Positions 7,158-15,344 of a stretch of 42,278 nucleotides of DNA are shown one piece after another. Position 1 is the first letter of the stretch, and each line of letters starts with the position of its first letter. The stretch comes from Nonomuraea jiangxiensis (GTDB lineage: Bacteria; Actinomycetota; Actinomycetes; Streptosporangiales; Streptosporangiaceae), in assembly GCF_900099965.1 (NCBI RefSeq), contig NZ_FNDJ01000054.1:1-42278 (forward strand), read 5' to 3'. A program made the translations under genes and the position numbers. The notes under the pieces are model-generated. The model was given only the letters and a program-made list of their open reading frames with translations, searched no databases and had not been told where the DNA came from.

Positions 7158-8090
7158 CTACGCCCCCGGGAAGAGCTCGGGCAGTTGTGCCCGGACCAGT
7201 GGCCTGAGCCGTACGGCGAGCGAGGCGTCGACCGAGTCGTACGGCCACCGGACTCGAGTGCCGATGTCGGCCCAGTCGCCGAGGTGGGCCAGGAACTTGT
7301 CCAGCGCGGCGCTGGCGTACCCGCTGCGCTGGAGCGGCTGGACATGGGCGGCGAAGAACTCGCGGATCCGTTGCTCCACATCGAGCGCGGCTTCGGGTTG
7401 CGCGACCATCATCCGCTGCCATGCCATGGCGCCGGCCGGGTTGAGGGCGGCGATGTTCGAGTAGGAGCCGGCGGCACCGTACCGCCGTCCGGTCGCCAGA
7501 TCGTGGCCGGCGACGAAGACCGCGAGGCCGGCCGCGTGGCGCTCCATCTCCGCGTACCACCGCGCGTCACCGCCGGCCACCTTGATCCCGATGACCGCGG
7601 GAACCTCGCGGCGGATCACCGGATACAGGTCGGCCGGCACCTGCGTCTTGGCGTGCGGCGGGTTGTACAGCACGAGCGGCACCGGGTCGGCGGCGGCCGC
7701 GACGCGGGCCAGGAAACGCACCACCTCGCCGCGCGACACCGGCAACCAGTCCGGCAGCGTCACCTGGATCGCACCGGGCCGGAGCTCCCGCGCGCGGGCC
7801 ACTCGGGCCAGGCAGGTCTGCGCGCTCATGTGGCCGGCACCGATCTGGAACGGCAGCTGGTGCCGTTCACACTGCTCGGCCAGCAGCGCGTTGACGCGGT
7901 CGTACTCGTCCTCGCCGAGCGTGTGGAACTCGCCCGCGGTGCCGTGCGCGTACAGGCCGTCGAGCCCCACGGCGACGAGCACGTCCAGTGCCGCCTCAAG
8001 GCGCGCCCAGTCGATCGACTCGTCGTTCCGGATGGGCAACAGGACCGTACCCCAGGTGCCGCCAAGCGCCCCCGCTGTCAATGTCTCCAC
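7158..8090 (-). CDS. DHDPS/N-acetylneuraminate lyase superfamily protein, probable sialic acid lyase
   Basis: The 310-residue TIM-barrel aldolase has the superfamily signatures: GTAGEF (50-55, counterpart of the GxTGE carboxylate-binding loop), YNPPHAKT with the catalytic Tyr at about 142, and GIKVAG with the Schiff-base Lys at about 170. Such enzymes split or make 2-keto acids; N-acetylneuraminate lyase gives pyruvate and N-acetylmannosamine. The YNPP loop is also seen in other aldolases, so the substrate rests on context: a secreted sialidase on one side, a GntR regulator on the other, and the shared operator word 31 bases upstream of the GTG start at 8090. No sialate transporter, N-acetylmannosamine kinase or epimerase is present in the window. 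Confidence 0.8.
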   Translation of the reverse strand: METLTAGALGGTWGTVLLPIRNDESIDWARLEAALDVLVAVGLDGLYAHGTAGEFHTLGEDEYDRVNALLAEQCERHQLPFQIGAGHMSAQTCLARVARARELRPGAIQVTLPDWLPVSRGEVVRFLARVAAAADPVPLVLYNPPHAKTQVPADLYPVIRREVPAVIGIKVAGGDARWYAEMERHAAGLAVFVAGHDLATGRRYGAAGSYSNIAALNPAGAMAWQRMMVAQPEAALDVEQRIREFFAAHVQPLQRSGYASAALDKFLAHLGDWADIGTRVRWPYDSVDASLAVRLRPLVRAQLPELFPGA

Positions 8091-8120
8091 AACACCCCGC
8101 TATCCGATCGGTACACATAG

Positions 8121-8132
8121 GACATCCTACGT
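8121..8132. promoter_or_regulatory. Operator half-site between divergent lyase and gntR genes
   Basis: GACATCCTACGT is again identical to the arm at 5052, within a 181-base divergent intergenic region. The second arm is poorly conserved (CTCGAACGAG follows). With the preceding bases it gives TAGGACATCCTA, a 5-2-5 palindrome. It is 31 bases upstream of the lyase start and about 140 bases upstream of the regulator start, so it could control both genes. Confidence 0.65.
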
Positions 8133-8271
8133 CTCGAACGAGTGGGAACAAGCCACGTCTGACCGGTTGCCATCTGTGTCGTCGGTGTAAATTTTCCCGC
8201 CCCGCCTGGCCCTCCGGGATGGAGAGGTGGGATGTTTGGACATATGGTCTTCGACGAGCCTGGGGGGCAGC

Positions 8272-9006
8272 ATGCGTATGCGTGACGGCACGTCGCTTCA
8301 GGAGCGCATTATCGCCCTGATCCACGAGCGCGGACTGGCCCCCGGGTCACCGATGCCGACCGAAGTGCAGTTGATGGATCTGCTCGGGGCGAGCCGCAAC
8401 AGCGTCCGCGAGGCCGTGCGGGCCCTACAGGCGTTGGGCATCGTCGAGATCCGGCACGGTCATGGGACGTTCGTCGGGCACGCGTCGCTCGACGTGCTGA
8501 CCCCGTCGCTTGCCTTCCGGGTGCGTTCGGGGCCGGGCGGCGGGATCCGCGCACTGGAGGATCTGGTCGAGGTCCGCGAGCTGCTCGAGACCGGGCTGAT
8601 CGGCCAGGTGGCCCAGAGCACCAGCGCCCCCCGGCTCGCCGCGTTGGACGCCCTGGTCAATGGCATGGATAGGGACCGGGAAGCCGATCGGGCATTCCAC
8701 GCGCTGCTGTACGAGTTGTGCGGGAACGAGTTGGTGCTGCAGCTGATCGGCTTGTTCTGGGACGTCTACCACGAGGTCGAGCCGACGCTCGGCCCGCCGG
8801 AGGAGCGGAGCGCGGAGATCGTCGTCAACCACCGCCGGATCGTGGCGGCGCTTCGCGCTCGGGACGCGGAGGCCGCCCGGGAGGCGATGCAGCTGCACTT
8901 CCGCGACGTCAAGGCGCGCATCGCGCGGGCGGAGGCCCGGCCGGTACCCGCGGCCGACCCGACCCGGCCTGCCGACCATACCCGGTCACGCCAGGCCGAC
9001 GGCTGA
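8272..9006 (+). CDS. FadR-subfamily GntR regulator, likely of the sialidase/lyase locus
   Basis: The 244-residue DNA-binding regulator has an N-terminal winged helix (about 8-70: LQERIIALIHERGLAPGSPMPTE, SRNSVREAVRALQALGIVEI, RHGHGTFVG), then an all-helical FCD ligand domain (about 85-225: DLVEVRELLETGLI, DREFH-like DRAFHALLYELCGNE, and NHRRIVAALRARDAEAAREAMQLHF with the conserved His ligands). The start at 8272 is preferred because GGGGGG lies just upstream; an in-frame ATG at 8227 would add 15 residues without homology. Divergent from the lyase gene and next to the repeated GACATCCTACGT sites, it is the natural candidate to bind them. The effector is probably a sialic acid or a breakdown product, but that is inference. 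Confidence 0.88.
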   Translation: MRMRDGTSLQERIIALIHERGLAPGSPMPTEVQLMDLLGASRNSVREAVRALQALGIVEIRHGHGTFVGHASLDVLTPSLAFRVRSGPGGGIRALEDLVEVRELLETGLIGQVAQSTSAPRLAALDALVNGMDRDREADRAFHALLYELCGNELVLQLIGLFWDVYHEVEPTLGPPEERSAEIVVNHRRIVAALRARDAEAAREAMQLHFRDVKARIARAEARPVPAADPTRPADHTRSRQADG

Positions 9007-9617
9007 TGTCCGTGCGGAGGCCGGAGCCTGACGGCCGCCTTCGGTGATGGAGCGTGGCGCTCGCCGTCGGCATGTCCCGGCACGATGCCGACCAGGTCTC
9101 TGAACTCGGCCACCCTGCTGGATCCGTCGTCGATGTCGTGGTCGAGGACCTCGCTCAGGTCGCACGTGGGCTGCTGGTCGGCGGCCTGCTCTTGCGTCAG
9201 ACCACGCTGCGGCATGTCCTGGAGGGCGGGCCGGAACGGTGCAGGGCCTTGGAGCGCTCCGGGTGGGATCCGCGCAGGCCAGCCGGAACACCTCGCGCGC
9301 CAGTTCGAGCCACGTCGCGGAGCCGGAGTTCACCTATACGGGAACGTCAGCGTGCCGCCAGACCCGGTACAGGCGTCCATTCGCCTGCCGAAAACGTCAT
9401 CCATGCAGGTCAAGCGGCATGTGGGCACTCGTGGAGAACTCCTCCGAGTCGGTCTCGTCGGCGTACGCCCAGGGCTGCGACGAGGAATCGCCATGAGGCT
9501 GATTCGTACCGCGTAGTACCAGGGCCGCCGGTCCAGGCGCGCGTGGTCATCGATTCCAAGGCGGCAACTCTCTAGGCCAAGCACCTCGATGGGGACATCT
9601 TCGTCTGGCTGACAGCG
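9007..9617. other. Gene-poor stretch with only a remnant
   Basis: Between the GntR gene and the acetyltransferase, only the reductase-like fragment at 9236-9333 is recognisable. Long frames exist on both strands (for example plus 9054-9575 and minus 9215 leftwards) but none has plausible composition, ribosome site or homology. A minus-strand run reading SSSQPWAYADETDSEEFSTS near 9410-9480 looks protein-like, but has no start and could not be identified. Confidence 0.45.
9236..9333 (-). pseudogene. Fragment resembling the C terminus of dTDP-4-dehydrorhamnose reductase
   Basis: The minus strand reads NSGSATWLELAREVFRLA followed by a short disrupted tail (SAPRPCT). This resembles the conserved end of RfbD-type reductases (NSG-TSWY-LAREVF, then RPAPRPAYSVL). 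A TAG lies just upstream in frame and most of the protein is missing. It is too short to be certain. Confidence 0.4.
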
Positions 9618-10196
9618 TCACAGCACTGGCGGGACGTCGTCGTCAACCTCAGCGTGGGTGCGTACATGCAGGTGCCCGTCGAGCGGATACTGTGGCGGTG
9701 CCGGGGGCAGGACTACGTCGAGCTCGTAGCGGCTTTTCTGCGCCACCCGGCACGACGCCGGGTTGTCCACTTGGTGCAGTAGTTCAAGGCGTTCCAGCCC
9801 GTCAGCACCAAAGGTGTCGAAGGCCCATCGGGTTACAACCTCCAATGCCCCGGCGGCGACACCCCGGCCTCGGGCGTGCGCCACCGTCCAGTAGCCGACC
9901 TCGGCGAACGGTTTCCCCGGGGCGACATCCTTGACGACAATATTGCCCACCACCTGGCGGAAGGCCGGCCTGGAGTGCGCGTCAAGGATGGCGAAGCTGA
10001 ACCGCTTCCCCGTCGCCCAGCCTCGCTGCTGGGCCCGTACCCACCGCAGCCCGTCGGCCTCGGTTTCCACCCGTGAACTCGTCCAGCGACGAAGAACAGG
10101 ATCTTGATAAGCCGCCACGACCGCGGCCACGTCCTCCACACCCCACGGGCGAAGCACAAGTGCGGGTGTGACCGGCATCGCGGCGGCATTGAGCAT
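9618..10196 (-). CDS. GNAT family N-acetyltransferase (RimJ/RimL type)
   Basis: A 192-residue acetyl-CoA-dependent transferase. It opens with LVLRPWGVEDVAAVVAAYQDP, continues with a beta-strand core (VVGNIVVKDV, FAEVGYWTVAHARGRGVAAGAL) containing the RGRGVA acetyl-CoA loop (Q/RxxGxG/A), and ends with the usual helix and NPASCRVAQKSRYELDVVLPPA, matching NxxSxxVAEKxGF. The frame is open back to 10376, but homology starts after 10196 and the longer version would overlap the neighbour, so 10196 is taken; 10178 is also possible. The acceptor could be a protein N terminus or a small amine; nothing nearby decides. Confidence 0.85.
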   Translation of the reverse strand: MLNAAAMPVTPALVLRPWGVEDVAAVVAAYQDPVLRRWTSSRVETEADGLRWVRAQQRGWATGKRFSFAILDAHSRPAFRQVVGNIVVKDVAPGKPFAEVGYWTVAHARGRGVAAGALEVVTRWAFDTFGADGLERLELLHQVDNPASCRVAQKSRYELDVVLPPAPPQYPLDGHLHVRTHAEVDDDVPPVL

Positions 10197-10333
10197 CACG
10201 GAAGCTTTCACCGGGTGATGATATGCAGGATCACCGGGTGCTTTCCTCATCGTCAACAGACACTGCCCGCCAGCGTGGCAAAGTCCGTAGCGACCCTCGC
10301 AGTCCAGTGACACTTCGCGAGCTGCAGCGGTGA

Positions 10334-11371
10334 TCAGCCGAGCAGAGCCTTCAGGGCTCGGCGCACACTCGGCCATTGGTCGCCCGCCGCAAAGTACGCA
10401 TGAACGAGTGGCTGGAAGACGTCATACCCGTGCGGCGTGAAAAGGCTGGCCAGTGCCTGCGCTGCCTGCCAACGAGCACGGCGAGGGTCCTGGTCGGGAT
10501 GCACCTCGAATCGGTGGGCTACGTAGTCCATCCGCAGCCGGGAGGTCAGCGAGTCGCACCCCGTGAGCCCCGGTGGGTCCGCTGTGACCTTGTCGGCAGC
10601 CAGCAGCTCGAGTCCCGCACGGACGGCGGGCTCATTCAGCAGCTCGTGCTGAGTCAGCACCTCGGTCACCGCCCGCTGAACGGCGAGGGCTTGAACCGAA
10701 GGGTCTGCGAGACGGAGCCGGGCGTCCAGGTCGGGATCCAACTCGACGACGCCACCGGAGGGCAGATCGGGTCGCGGGACCTTGGCCTCCCGTCGAACCA
10801 TGGCGTGCGGCTGGGCGAGCCAGTCGAGGTCCAGCCGGACTCCTGTGGCAGCCTCCACTACGGCCATCGCAGCCGCGGTGTGGAGGTCTGGATGGCCCGA
10901 TTCGTGGGCGGTGACCTGCTCAAGGACGGTCAGCTCCTCGTCCAGGGCATGCGGCTGGTCGCCGTAGCGCCAGTCGGGAGAATGGATCGCCAGGGAGGTC
11001 ACCAGTCGGCCGTAGACGGCGTACTCCAGGTGACCGGGAGTGGTGACGCCCCAGAAGACGCTGCACGCCCGGGCACCCGTACTGAGGCGGAGCAGAACCT
11101 CCTGCAGGGAGGTCTGGTAGCCGTTCGGTTCGACGACGACAAAGGATGAGCCGGACCGGCCGATGAACATGCCTTCTTCCAACTCGCCCGTCAGGTCAAC
11201 CGGGCGTGCCGGCTCCATGTCGGATTCCTGCAGTCCCATGCGCTCCAGAAGTTCGGCAGGGGTGGGAGCACCGGTAATGGGCTGGATGACGGTCCAGGTC
11301 AGGGCGTCGGAAGTGGGCGCCAGGACGCCGTTCAGGAGGTCGCGATAATGGGCGAACGTATCGTTGATCAC
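10334..11371 (-). CDS. Conserved actinobacterial protein of unknown function (DUF6461-like)
   Basis: Intact 345-residue soluble protein, no signal peptide or membrane span. The N-terminal half (WTVIQPITGAPTPAELLERMG, MFIGRSGSSFVVVEPNGYQ, LSTGARACSVFWGVTTPGHLEYAVYGRLV) resembles DUF6461, a domain seen in actinobacterial proteins that may sense or bind nucleotide-like ligands; function is not established. The C-terminal half (about 150-345) is helical with repeated charged segments and VHPDQDPRRARWQAAQALASLF. The start is GTG at 11371 with only a weak ribosome site. It is followed by the acetyltransferase 138 bases downstream on the same strand; no functional link is evident. The DUF name is tentative. 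Confidence 0.65.
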   Translation of the reverse strand: MINDTFAHYRDLLNGVLAPTSDALTWTVIQPITGAPTPAELLERMGLQESDMEPARPVDLTGELEEGMFIGRSGSSFVVVEPNGYQTSLQEVLLRLSTGARACSVFWGVTTPGHLEYAVYGRLVTSLAIHSPDWRYGDQPHALDEELTVLEQVTAHESGHPDLHTAAAMAVVEAATGVRLDLDWLAQPHAMVRREAKVPRPDLPSGGVVELDPDLDARLRLADPSVQALAVQRAVTEVLTQHELLNEPAVRAGLELLAADKVTADPPGLTGCDSLTSRLRMDYVAHRFEVHPDQDPRRARWQAAQALASLFTPHGYDVFQPLVHAYFAAGDQWPSVRRALKALLG

Positions 11372-11737
11372 GCGATCAGTATGGCGAGGCCCACCGACAA
11401 CGCCCCGGCGCCGATGCGGGCCGGAGCGAACTCAAGTTCCCTTCGGCCAGTGCCGGAGTTGCTATCCGTCCGCGCTCTATCAGCGTGGTGCCATCGCGTG
11501 AATCCGATTCGAAATCAGAACATAACCTACCCCGCGTGTCACCACCTACTCGTGGCGACTGTCATGGTCGGGGAAGACGTCGGTAAGGGTGACCACCCCG
11601 GCGGGCCCCTATGCCGTCCCGCTGCCGCCCGGAAAAACCCCTGTTTTCTGCTCAGCCGCCCGCTCGTTGTGTTTCACCGCGGTTCCTCCGTGTACCGTCG
11701 TTTCGGTTGATGAAAGTAAGTCGCCCGGGGGAGAATC
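11372..11737. other. Divergent intergenic region, no gene
   Basis: This lies between the DUF6461-like gene (leftward) and the LLM oxidoreductase (rightward). A 120-codon frame on the plus strand has poor composition and no ribosome site. The region must hold both promoters, but no box or dyad stands out; GGGGGAGA just before 11738 is the ribosome site of the oxidoreductase. Confidence 0.5.
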
Positions 11738-12631
11738 ATGGTCGCCGCAAAAGATTCACTGAGGTTTGGCGTGCTTCTCATTTCCGATGCCAGCGCCCGC
11801 GCCGAGTGGGTGGATAAATGCAGAAGAGCGGAGAGCCTGGGCTACGACGTCATCGTGAGCCCGGACCATCTGAACCTTCTCAGCCCCTTTCCCTCGGCGA
11901 TGCTGGCGGCCGAGGTGACCGAACGGCCGCGGATCGGCACCTACGTGCTCAACGCCTGCTTCTACAACAGCGCCCTCCTCGCACGTGACATTGCGACGAC
12001 CGACCACTTCGTCGAGGGCCGGATGGAGTTGGGGATCGGGACCGGCTACGTCGAGTCGGAGTTCACGGCCACGAAGATTCCGTTCGGGTCGCCGGGATCG
12101 CGAGTGGACCGTATGGAAGCCCTACTGGATGATCTGGAGGCGCATTTCGCCCACGGCGACCAGCCCCGTCCCCTTCAGCAGCCGTGGCCGCCTGTGCTGA
12201 TCGGCGGCCACGGCGACCGGGTGCTTCGGCTGGCGGCGCGGCGGGCGCAGATCGTGAGCTTCACCGGCGCCGAGTTTCGGCCGCAGTACGGCAGAACCGC
12301 CTTGGCGAACGCTGCGAAGATGCTCGAGAAGGTCAAGCTCGTACGGGCGGAGGCCGCAGAAAGAGCGCCGGATCTCGAGTTCAACGTGCTCGTCAAGGCC
12401 GTCGTGCTGACGCAGGACCGCCGGTCCGCCGCCGAGGCCGAGGCCGTGCGTCGCTACGGCCCCGATCTCACGACGGAAGAGTTGCTGGAGGTCCCGACCC
12501 TCCTCCTCGGGACTGCGGCACAGATCGCCGAGCAGGTGCGATCGCACAGCTCGGCCTACGGCATCACCTATTTCACCGTCATGGAGCCCGCCATGGAGGA
12601 CTTCGGGAAAGTGATCGCAATCCTCCGCTGA
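11738..12631 (+). CDS. LLM-class F420-dependent oxidoreductase
   Basis: The 297-residue luciferase-like TIM-barrel enzyme has LRFGVLLISDASARAEWVDK, RRAESLGYDVIVSPDHL, RIGTYVLNACFYNSALLARDIATTDHFVEGRMELGIGTGY and PPVLIGGHGDRVLRLAARRAQIVSFTG, the characteristic sequence of probable F420-dependent oxidoreductases of the TIGR03621 type. These use the deazaflavin F420 (or FMN) to oxidise or reduce small organic substrates in the cytoplasm. The ATG at 11738 follows GGGGGAGAATC, a good ribosome site. The gene stands alone, with a divergent unknown gene upstream and a gene-poor region downstream. The substrate cannot be predicted; cofactor F420 rather than FMN is family knowledge. Confidence 0.88.
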   Translation: MVAAKDSLRFGVLLISDASARAEWVDKCRRAESLGYDVIVSPDHLNLLSPFPSAMLAAEVTERPRIGTYVLNACFYNSALLARDIATTDHFVEGRMELGIGTGYVESEFTATKIPFGSPGSRVDRMEALLDDLEAHFAHGDQPRPLQQPWPPVLIGGHGDRVLRLAARRAQIVSFTGAEFRPQYGRTALANAAKMLEKVKLVRAEAAERAPDLEFNVLVKAVVLTQDRRSAAEAEAVRRYGPDLTTEELLEVPTLLLGTAAQIAEQVRSHSSAYGITYFTVMEPAMEDFGKVIAILR

Positions 12632-13657
12632 CCACCGGCTCGCCCGTTCCCCAGATTCCCTCGCCGGGTCGCCCCCAGTAGTTGAGCGGCCTCGTCGGGT
12701 GATTTCCCGTGGCTCCAGGTCAGGCACATGTCATCGAGGGGAACCCTTGATCGCCGCAGGGACTGGTAATGCGACACCACATCGTCAGCCACTTCGGCAT
12801 CCTGCCCGCCGTCTCGCCATGCGGAGAAGGGTTTGGCACGCATAGTCAAGAGGATGGCGCGCAAAATCGGATGTCGTTGGCACATTGGCCTGTAGCCTGC
12901 GGTGAAGGGAAACCAGCTTCGCAGAGTTGGCGGTGCTGAATGAGGAAGGAGTGGCGTCGCTTATCTCCGGTAAGCCCGTTCTCGCTGGGGCTACCTTGAA
13001 GAGGGCATTCCAGCCGTAGTGGCACTGATGACCTTCGTCACTATGAATCTGATGTTCCTTCGGACGTCTCCGCAGAATTCGGCTGGGGCGACAACAGGGA
13101 AGCATATTACGCGCCCGCGCCATGTCGATAGGTCCGTGGGAGGGAAAATCAGAACGCGGCCACCTACGTGTCAGCAGAGTTTAGCTATCCTGGTAACAAC
13201 AATGCCATGCTGCGCGCGCGGCACTTCCGTAGGCCCGTGGGGATACAATACGAGCCCTGATCGCGCTTTACACTGAACAGCACTCACGGATGAGCGCCGC
13301 TTGTACAACAAGAACGAACGGCACTCATGTGCGGATTACCTATCGCCCAGCGACCATTATCCGACCATTGTGTGTAGAGGCCCCGAGGTCGGCGCGGAGT
13401 GCAAGCTGTAGGCCCAGAATAAATCGTCTCGGGCCCGAAAAGGATCGCCGATCTGGATGTGGCGAAGCCGGCCTCGCACACGCCTCTGGGACCACGTAAG
13501 CCGCCACGCCCGGACGACCCGGACGAGGAAGTCAGCCAGGACGGGGCCGGGCCCGGCCGGGTCGTGGTGTTCGACGGTGGTGGGCATGAGCGCCTCCGAA
13601 GAAGCATTGCTCGTCTCAAGCAGCGGCGCAGGCGCGAGGGCGGCAGGGCCCTGATGC
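12632..13657. other. Low-coding stretch of about 1 kb with lower GC
   Basis: No frame on either strand is convincing. The centre (about 12900-13400) is visibly less GC-rich than the surroundings, suggesting foreign or non-coding DNA. A plus-strand run near 13030-13130 reads LRHYESDVPSDVSAEFGWGD and ends at a TAG; it looks protein-like but has no start, ribosome site or recognised family. The gene-poor DNA leads into a transporter remnant at 13658. Confidence 0.45.
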
Positions 13658-13807
13658 CCGATCCTTGGCTCGCTGCGCCTGCTCCCCCATGCGTACGCGC
13701 AGTGCCGTGGCCGTCAACGCCACGAACGCGGCCAGCAGCGCCGGGATCGCCAGCGCCCGGGGCAGCCCCGTCAACTCGGCCACAGCCCCGATGAACACCG
13801 GCCCGGA
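13658..13807 (-). pseudogene. C-terminal scrap of a major facilitator transporter
   Basis: The minus strand reads SGPVFIGAVAELTGLPRALAI followed by a hydrophobic helix (ALLAAFVALTATALRV). This is the GPxxIGxVAELxGLxxAL end of MFS exporters, where the last membrane helix precedes a short charged tail. The other eleven helices are absent. Upstream in another frame is REASDAAAYRKRSMELLDEI, which does not belong to a transporter, so the fragment adjoins unrelated DNA. Confidence 0.55.
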
Positions 13808-13892
13808 CAGGAGCGATCTCGTCGAGCAACTCCATCGACCGCTTGCGGTAGGCGGCGGCGTCGGAGGCTTCGCGGCCCCAGCCCGATAGACA

Positions 13893-13910
13893 GGCAATTA
13901 GCTAAATGCC
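13893..13910. promoter_or_regulatory. Near-perfect 18-base palindrome, likely ArsR operator
   Basis: GGCAATTAGCTAAATGCC is self-complementary except at one pair (16 of 18 bases match). It is AT-rich in a GC-rich genome and ends 11 bases before the start of the ArsR-type gene. ArsR/SmtB repressors typically bind such AT-rich inverted repeats over their own promoters, so autoregulation of the downstream genes is the likely role. Confidence 0.65.
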
Positions 13911-13921
13911 ATAATGCCTTA

Positions 13922-14223
13922 GTGCTAGATGTGGAGCTGGCAAAAGCGCTGGTCAATGACAAGCGCGTGCAAATCCTGGAGTGGCTGCGCGATCCGGAGC
14001 GGCACTTCCGCCGCAGAGCGACGGCGACCTCGTACGCGACGGGGTGTGCTCGCTGTTCATTGCGCAGAAGCTCGGGGTGAGCCAGCCGACCTGCGGCGAG
14101 CACCTGAGGTGGCTCTCGCAGGCGGGCCTGGTGCGCAGCGTCAAGATCAAGCAGTGGGTGTTCTACCGGCGTGACGAGAGCCGGATCGCCGAGGTGAAGG
14201 AGGTGCTGAGCGGTGAGTGGTGA
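13922..14223 (+). pseudogene. ArsR-type winged-helix regulator with one frameshift
   Basis: GTG at 13922 starts VLDVELAKALVNDKRVQILE, continuing WLRDPERHF; one base later the frame moves and homology resumes as PPQSDGDLVRDGVCSLFIAQ, KLGVSQPTCGEHLRWLSQAG, LVRSVKIKQWVFYRRDESRI. Together this is a complete small ArsR-family repressor (about 100 residues) with its recognition helix at VSQPTCGEHLRWL. One C is missing in the CCC expected near 14008. A downstream ATG at 13981 begins in another frame section and would give only a partial domain. The palindrome upstream and the overlapping downstream gene indicate an autoregulated operon. Metal-binding Cys pairs are not obvious, so a non-metal signal is possible. 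Confidence 0.7.
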
Positions 14224-14620
14224 GTTGGAAGACGCGGTCGCGAAGCCCGACAGCGGACCTGGCCGGTACGAGCGCCTGATCGTGATGGTCAAGATCGGCA
14301 AGAAGCGGAGCCGGCACGTGCTCGCCGTCATGCCCGGCGACGCACGCCTGGACCTGCAGGCGGTCAAGAGTTTGCTGGAGGGCACCTACGTGGCCTTCAC
14401 CGACCGGGCCAGGGCCGAGGAGTTGGCCGGAAGCGTTAGCGGCACCGTGCTGCCCTTCAGCTACGGCCCCCGGCTCGAGCTCGTCGTAGACCCGAAGCTG
14501 CTCGACTTGCCGCGACTGTACTTCAATGCCGCCCGGCTGGACCGCTCGATCGCGATGTCCGTCGACGACTACGTACGCATCGCCGCGCCCCGCATCGCCT
14601 CCATCACCGCCGCGTCCTGA
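14213..14620 (+). CDS. YbaK/EbsC-type aminoacyl-tRNA deacylase domain protein, short N terminus
   Basis: The 135-residue protein carries the YbaK/ProX editing fold: YERLIVMVKIGKKRSRHVLA, VMPGDARLDLQAVKSLLEG, AEELAGSVSGTVLPFSYG, ELVVDPKLLDLPRLYFNAAR, DRSIAMSVDDYVRIAAPRI. These domains remove wrongly attached amino acids from tRNA. Relatives have about 40 more residues before the VMVKIGKK strand (substrate loop and first helices); here only MSGELEDAVAKPDSGPGR precedes it, so part of the fold is missing and activity is doubtful. The GTG at 14213 overlaps the ArsR gene by 11 bases and has AGGAGG at the right distance. Translational coupling with the regulator and then the cupin is likely. Confidence 0.75.
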   Translation: MSGELEDAVAKPDSGPGRYERLIVMVKIGKKRSRHVLAVMPGDARLDLQAVKSLLEGTYVAFTDRARAEELAGSVSGTVLPFSYGPRLELVVDPKLLDLPRLYFNAARLDRSIAMSVDDYVRIAAPRIASITAAS

Positions 14621-14646
14621 CCCCGGATCCCAAGCGAGGGAAAGCC

Positions 14647-15018
14647 ATGCCTCAGACTGATTACGCCATCAACTACCAGCCCCTGTTCGCCGCGCTCCAG
14701 ACCATGGACGTGCAAGCGCTGATCGACCAGGTCGACGAGCCCTGGTACAACCAGACCCTCATCCAAGTGGGGGACGTGTGGGTGCGGCTGGGCGTCATGC
14801 AGGGCGAGTTCCACTGGCACAAGCACGACGACCAGGACGAGTTCTTCTTCGTCCTGGACGGAGTTTTCCGCATCGAACTGGAGAGCGCCGACACCGTCGA
14901 GCTCGGCCCCCGTCAGGCATTCACGGTTCCGGCGGGCATGCTTCACCGGCCTGTCGTACCGGTCCGCAGCGCCGTCCTGATGATCGAGAAGGCGGGTGTC
15001 GTCGCCACGGGCGACTGA
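14647..15018 (+). CDS. Small cupin-domain protein
   Basis: This intact 123-residue single-domain cupin has motif 1 as HWHKHDDQDEFFFVLDG (metal-binding His, His and Glu) and motif 2 around PRQAFTVPAGMLHRPVVP (third His). Such proteins bind a metal and act as small dioxygenases, isomerases or sensors. GAGGG precedes the ATG at 14647 by the usual distance. It follows the deacylase-like gene after 26 bases and probably shares its promoter and the ArsR palindrome. Nothing fixes the substrate; the pairing of an ArsR regulator, a YbaK domain and a cupin suggests a small-molecule response rather than metal resistance, but that is inference. Confidence 0.85.
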   Translation: MPQTDYAINYQPLFAALQTMDVQALIDQVDEPWYNQTLIQVGDVWVRLGVMQGEFHWHKHDDQDEFFFVLDGVFRIELESADTVELGPRQAFTVPAGMLHRPVVPVRSAVLMIEKAGVVATGD

Positions 15019-15089
15019 GCCTGCGCCGGCCCTCTGCCGCGTGACGCCGGCCCTCGCCGTATCGAGTGCGCGCCGCACCGGCGCGGTGA

Positions 15090-15318
15090 GGGACGGCACT
15101 GGCCGCCCGAACGTCGTAAGAATCATCACCCGGCACTCGGGCAGCGCCGCCCGGATCTCGGCAATGGTGGTCAGCCCATCCTTGCCGGGCGTCTCGATGT
15201 CCAGCAACACCACGTCGGCCTTACCTGTTCGGCGACGACTACCGCCTCCGCCACGACTTCCAGGTCCTCCTCCAGCCCGAGCAATGTCGCCAGCGCGCCC
15301 CGCACCATGTTCTGGTCA
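15090..15318 (-). pseudogene. NarL-type response regulator, broken
   Basis: Pieces of a receiver domain: DQNMVRGALATLLGLEEDLE (start of helix 1) in one frame, then VVLLDIETPGKDGLTTIAEI and ALPECRVMILTTFGRP in another, holding the phospho-acceptor Asp. The first residues up to the usual DD pair are replaced by unrelated sequence, the frame shifts between the pieces, and everything after TTFGRP (the end of the receiver and the whole LuxR-type DNA-binding domain) is missing. It follows the histidine kinase remnant as in the normal gene pair. It is non-functional. Confidence 0.7.
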
Positions 15319-15344
15319 TGAGGCGGAGCCAACGGGAACGCGGA

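Noticed and set aside
7050..8120. A 356-codon open frame on the plus strand opposite the lyase
   Set aside because: It is antisense to a gene with clear catalytic motifs and has no plausible protein features.
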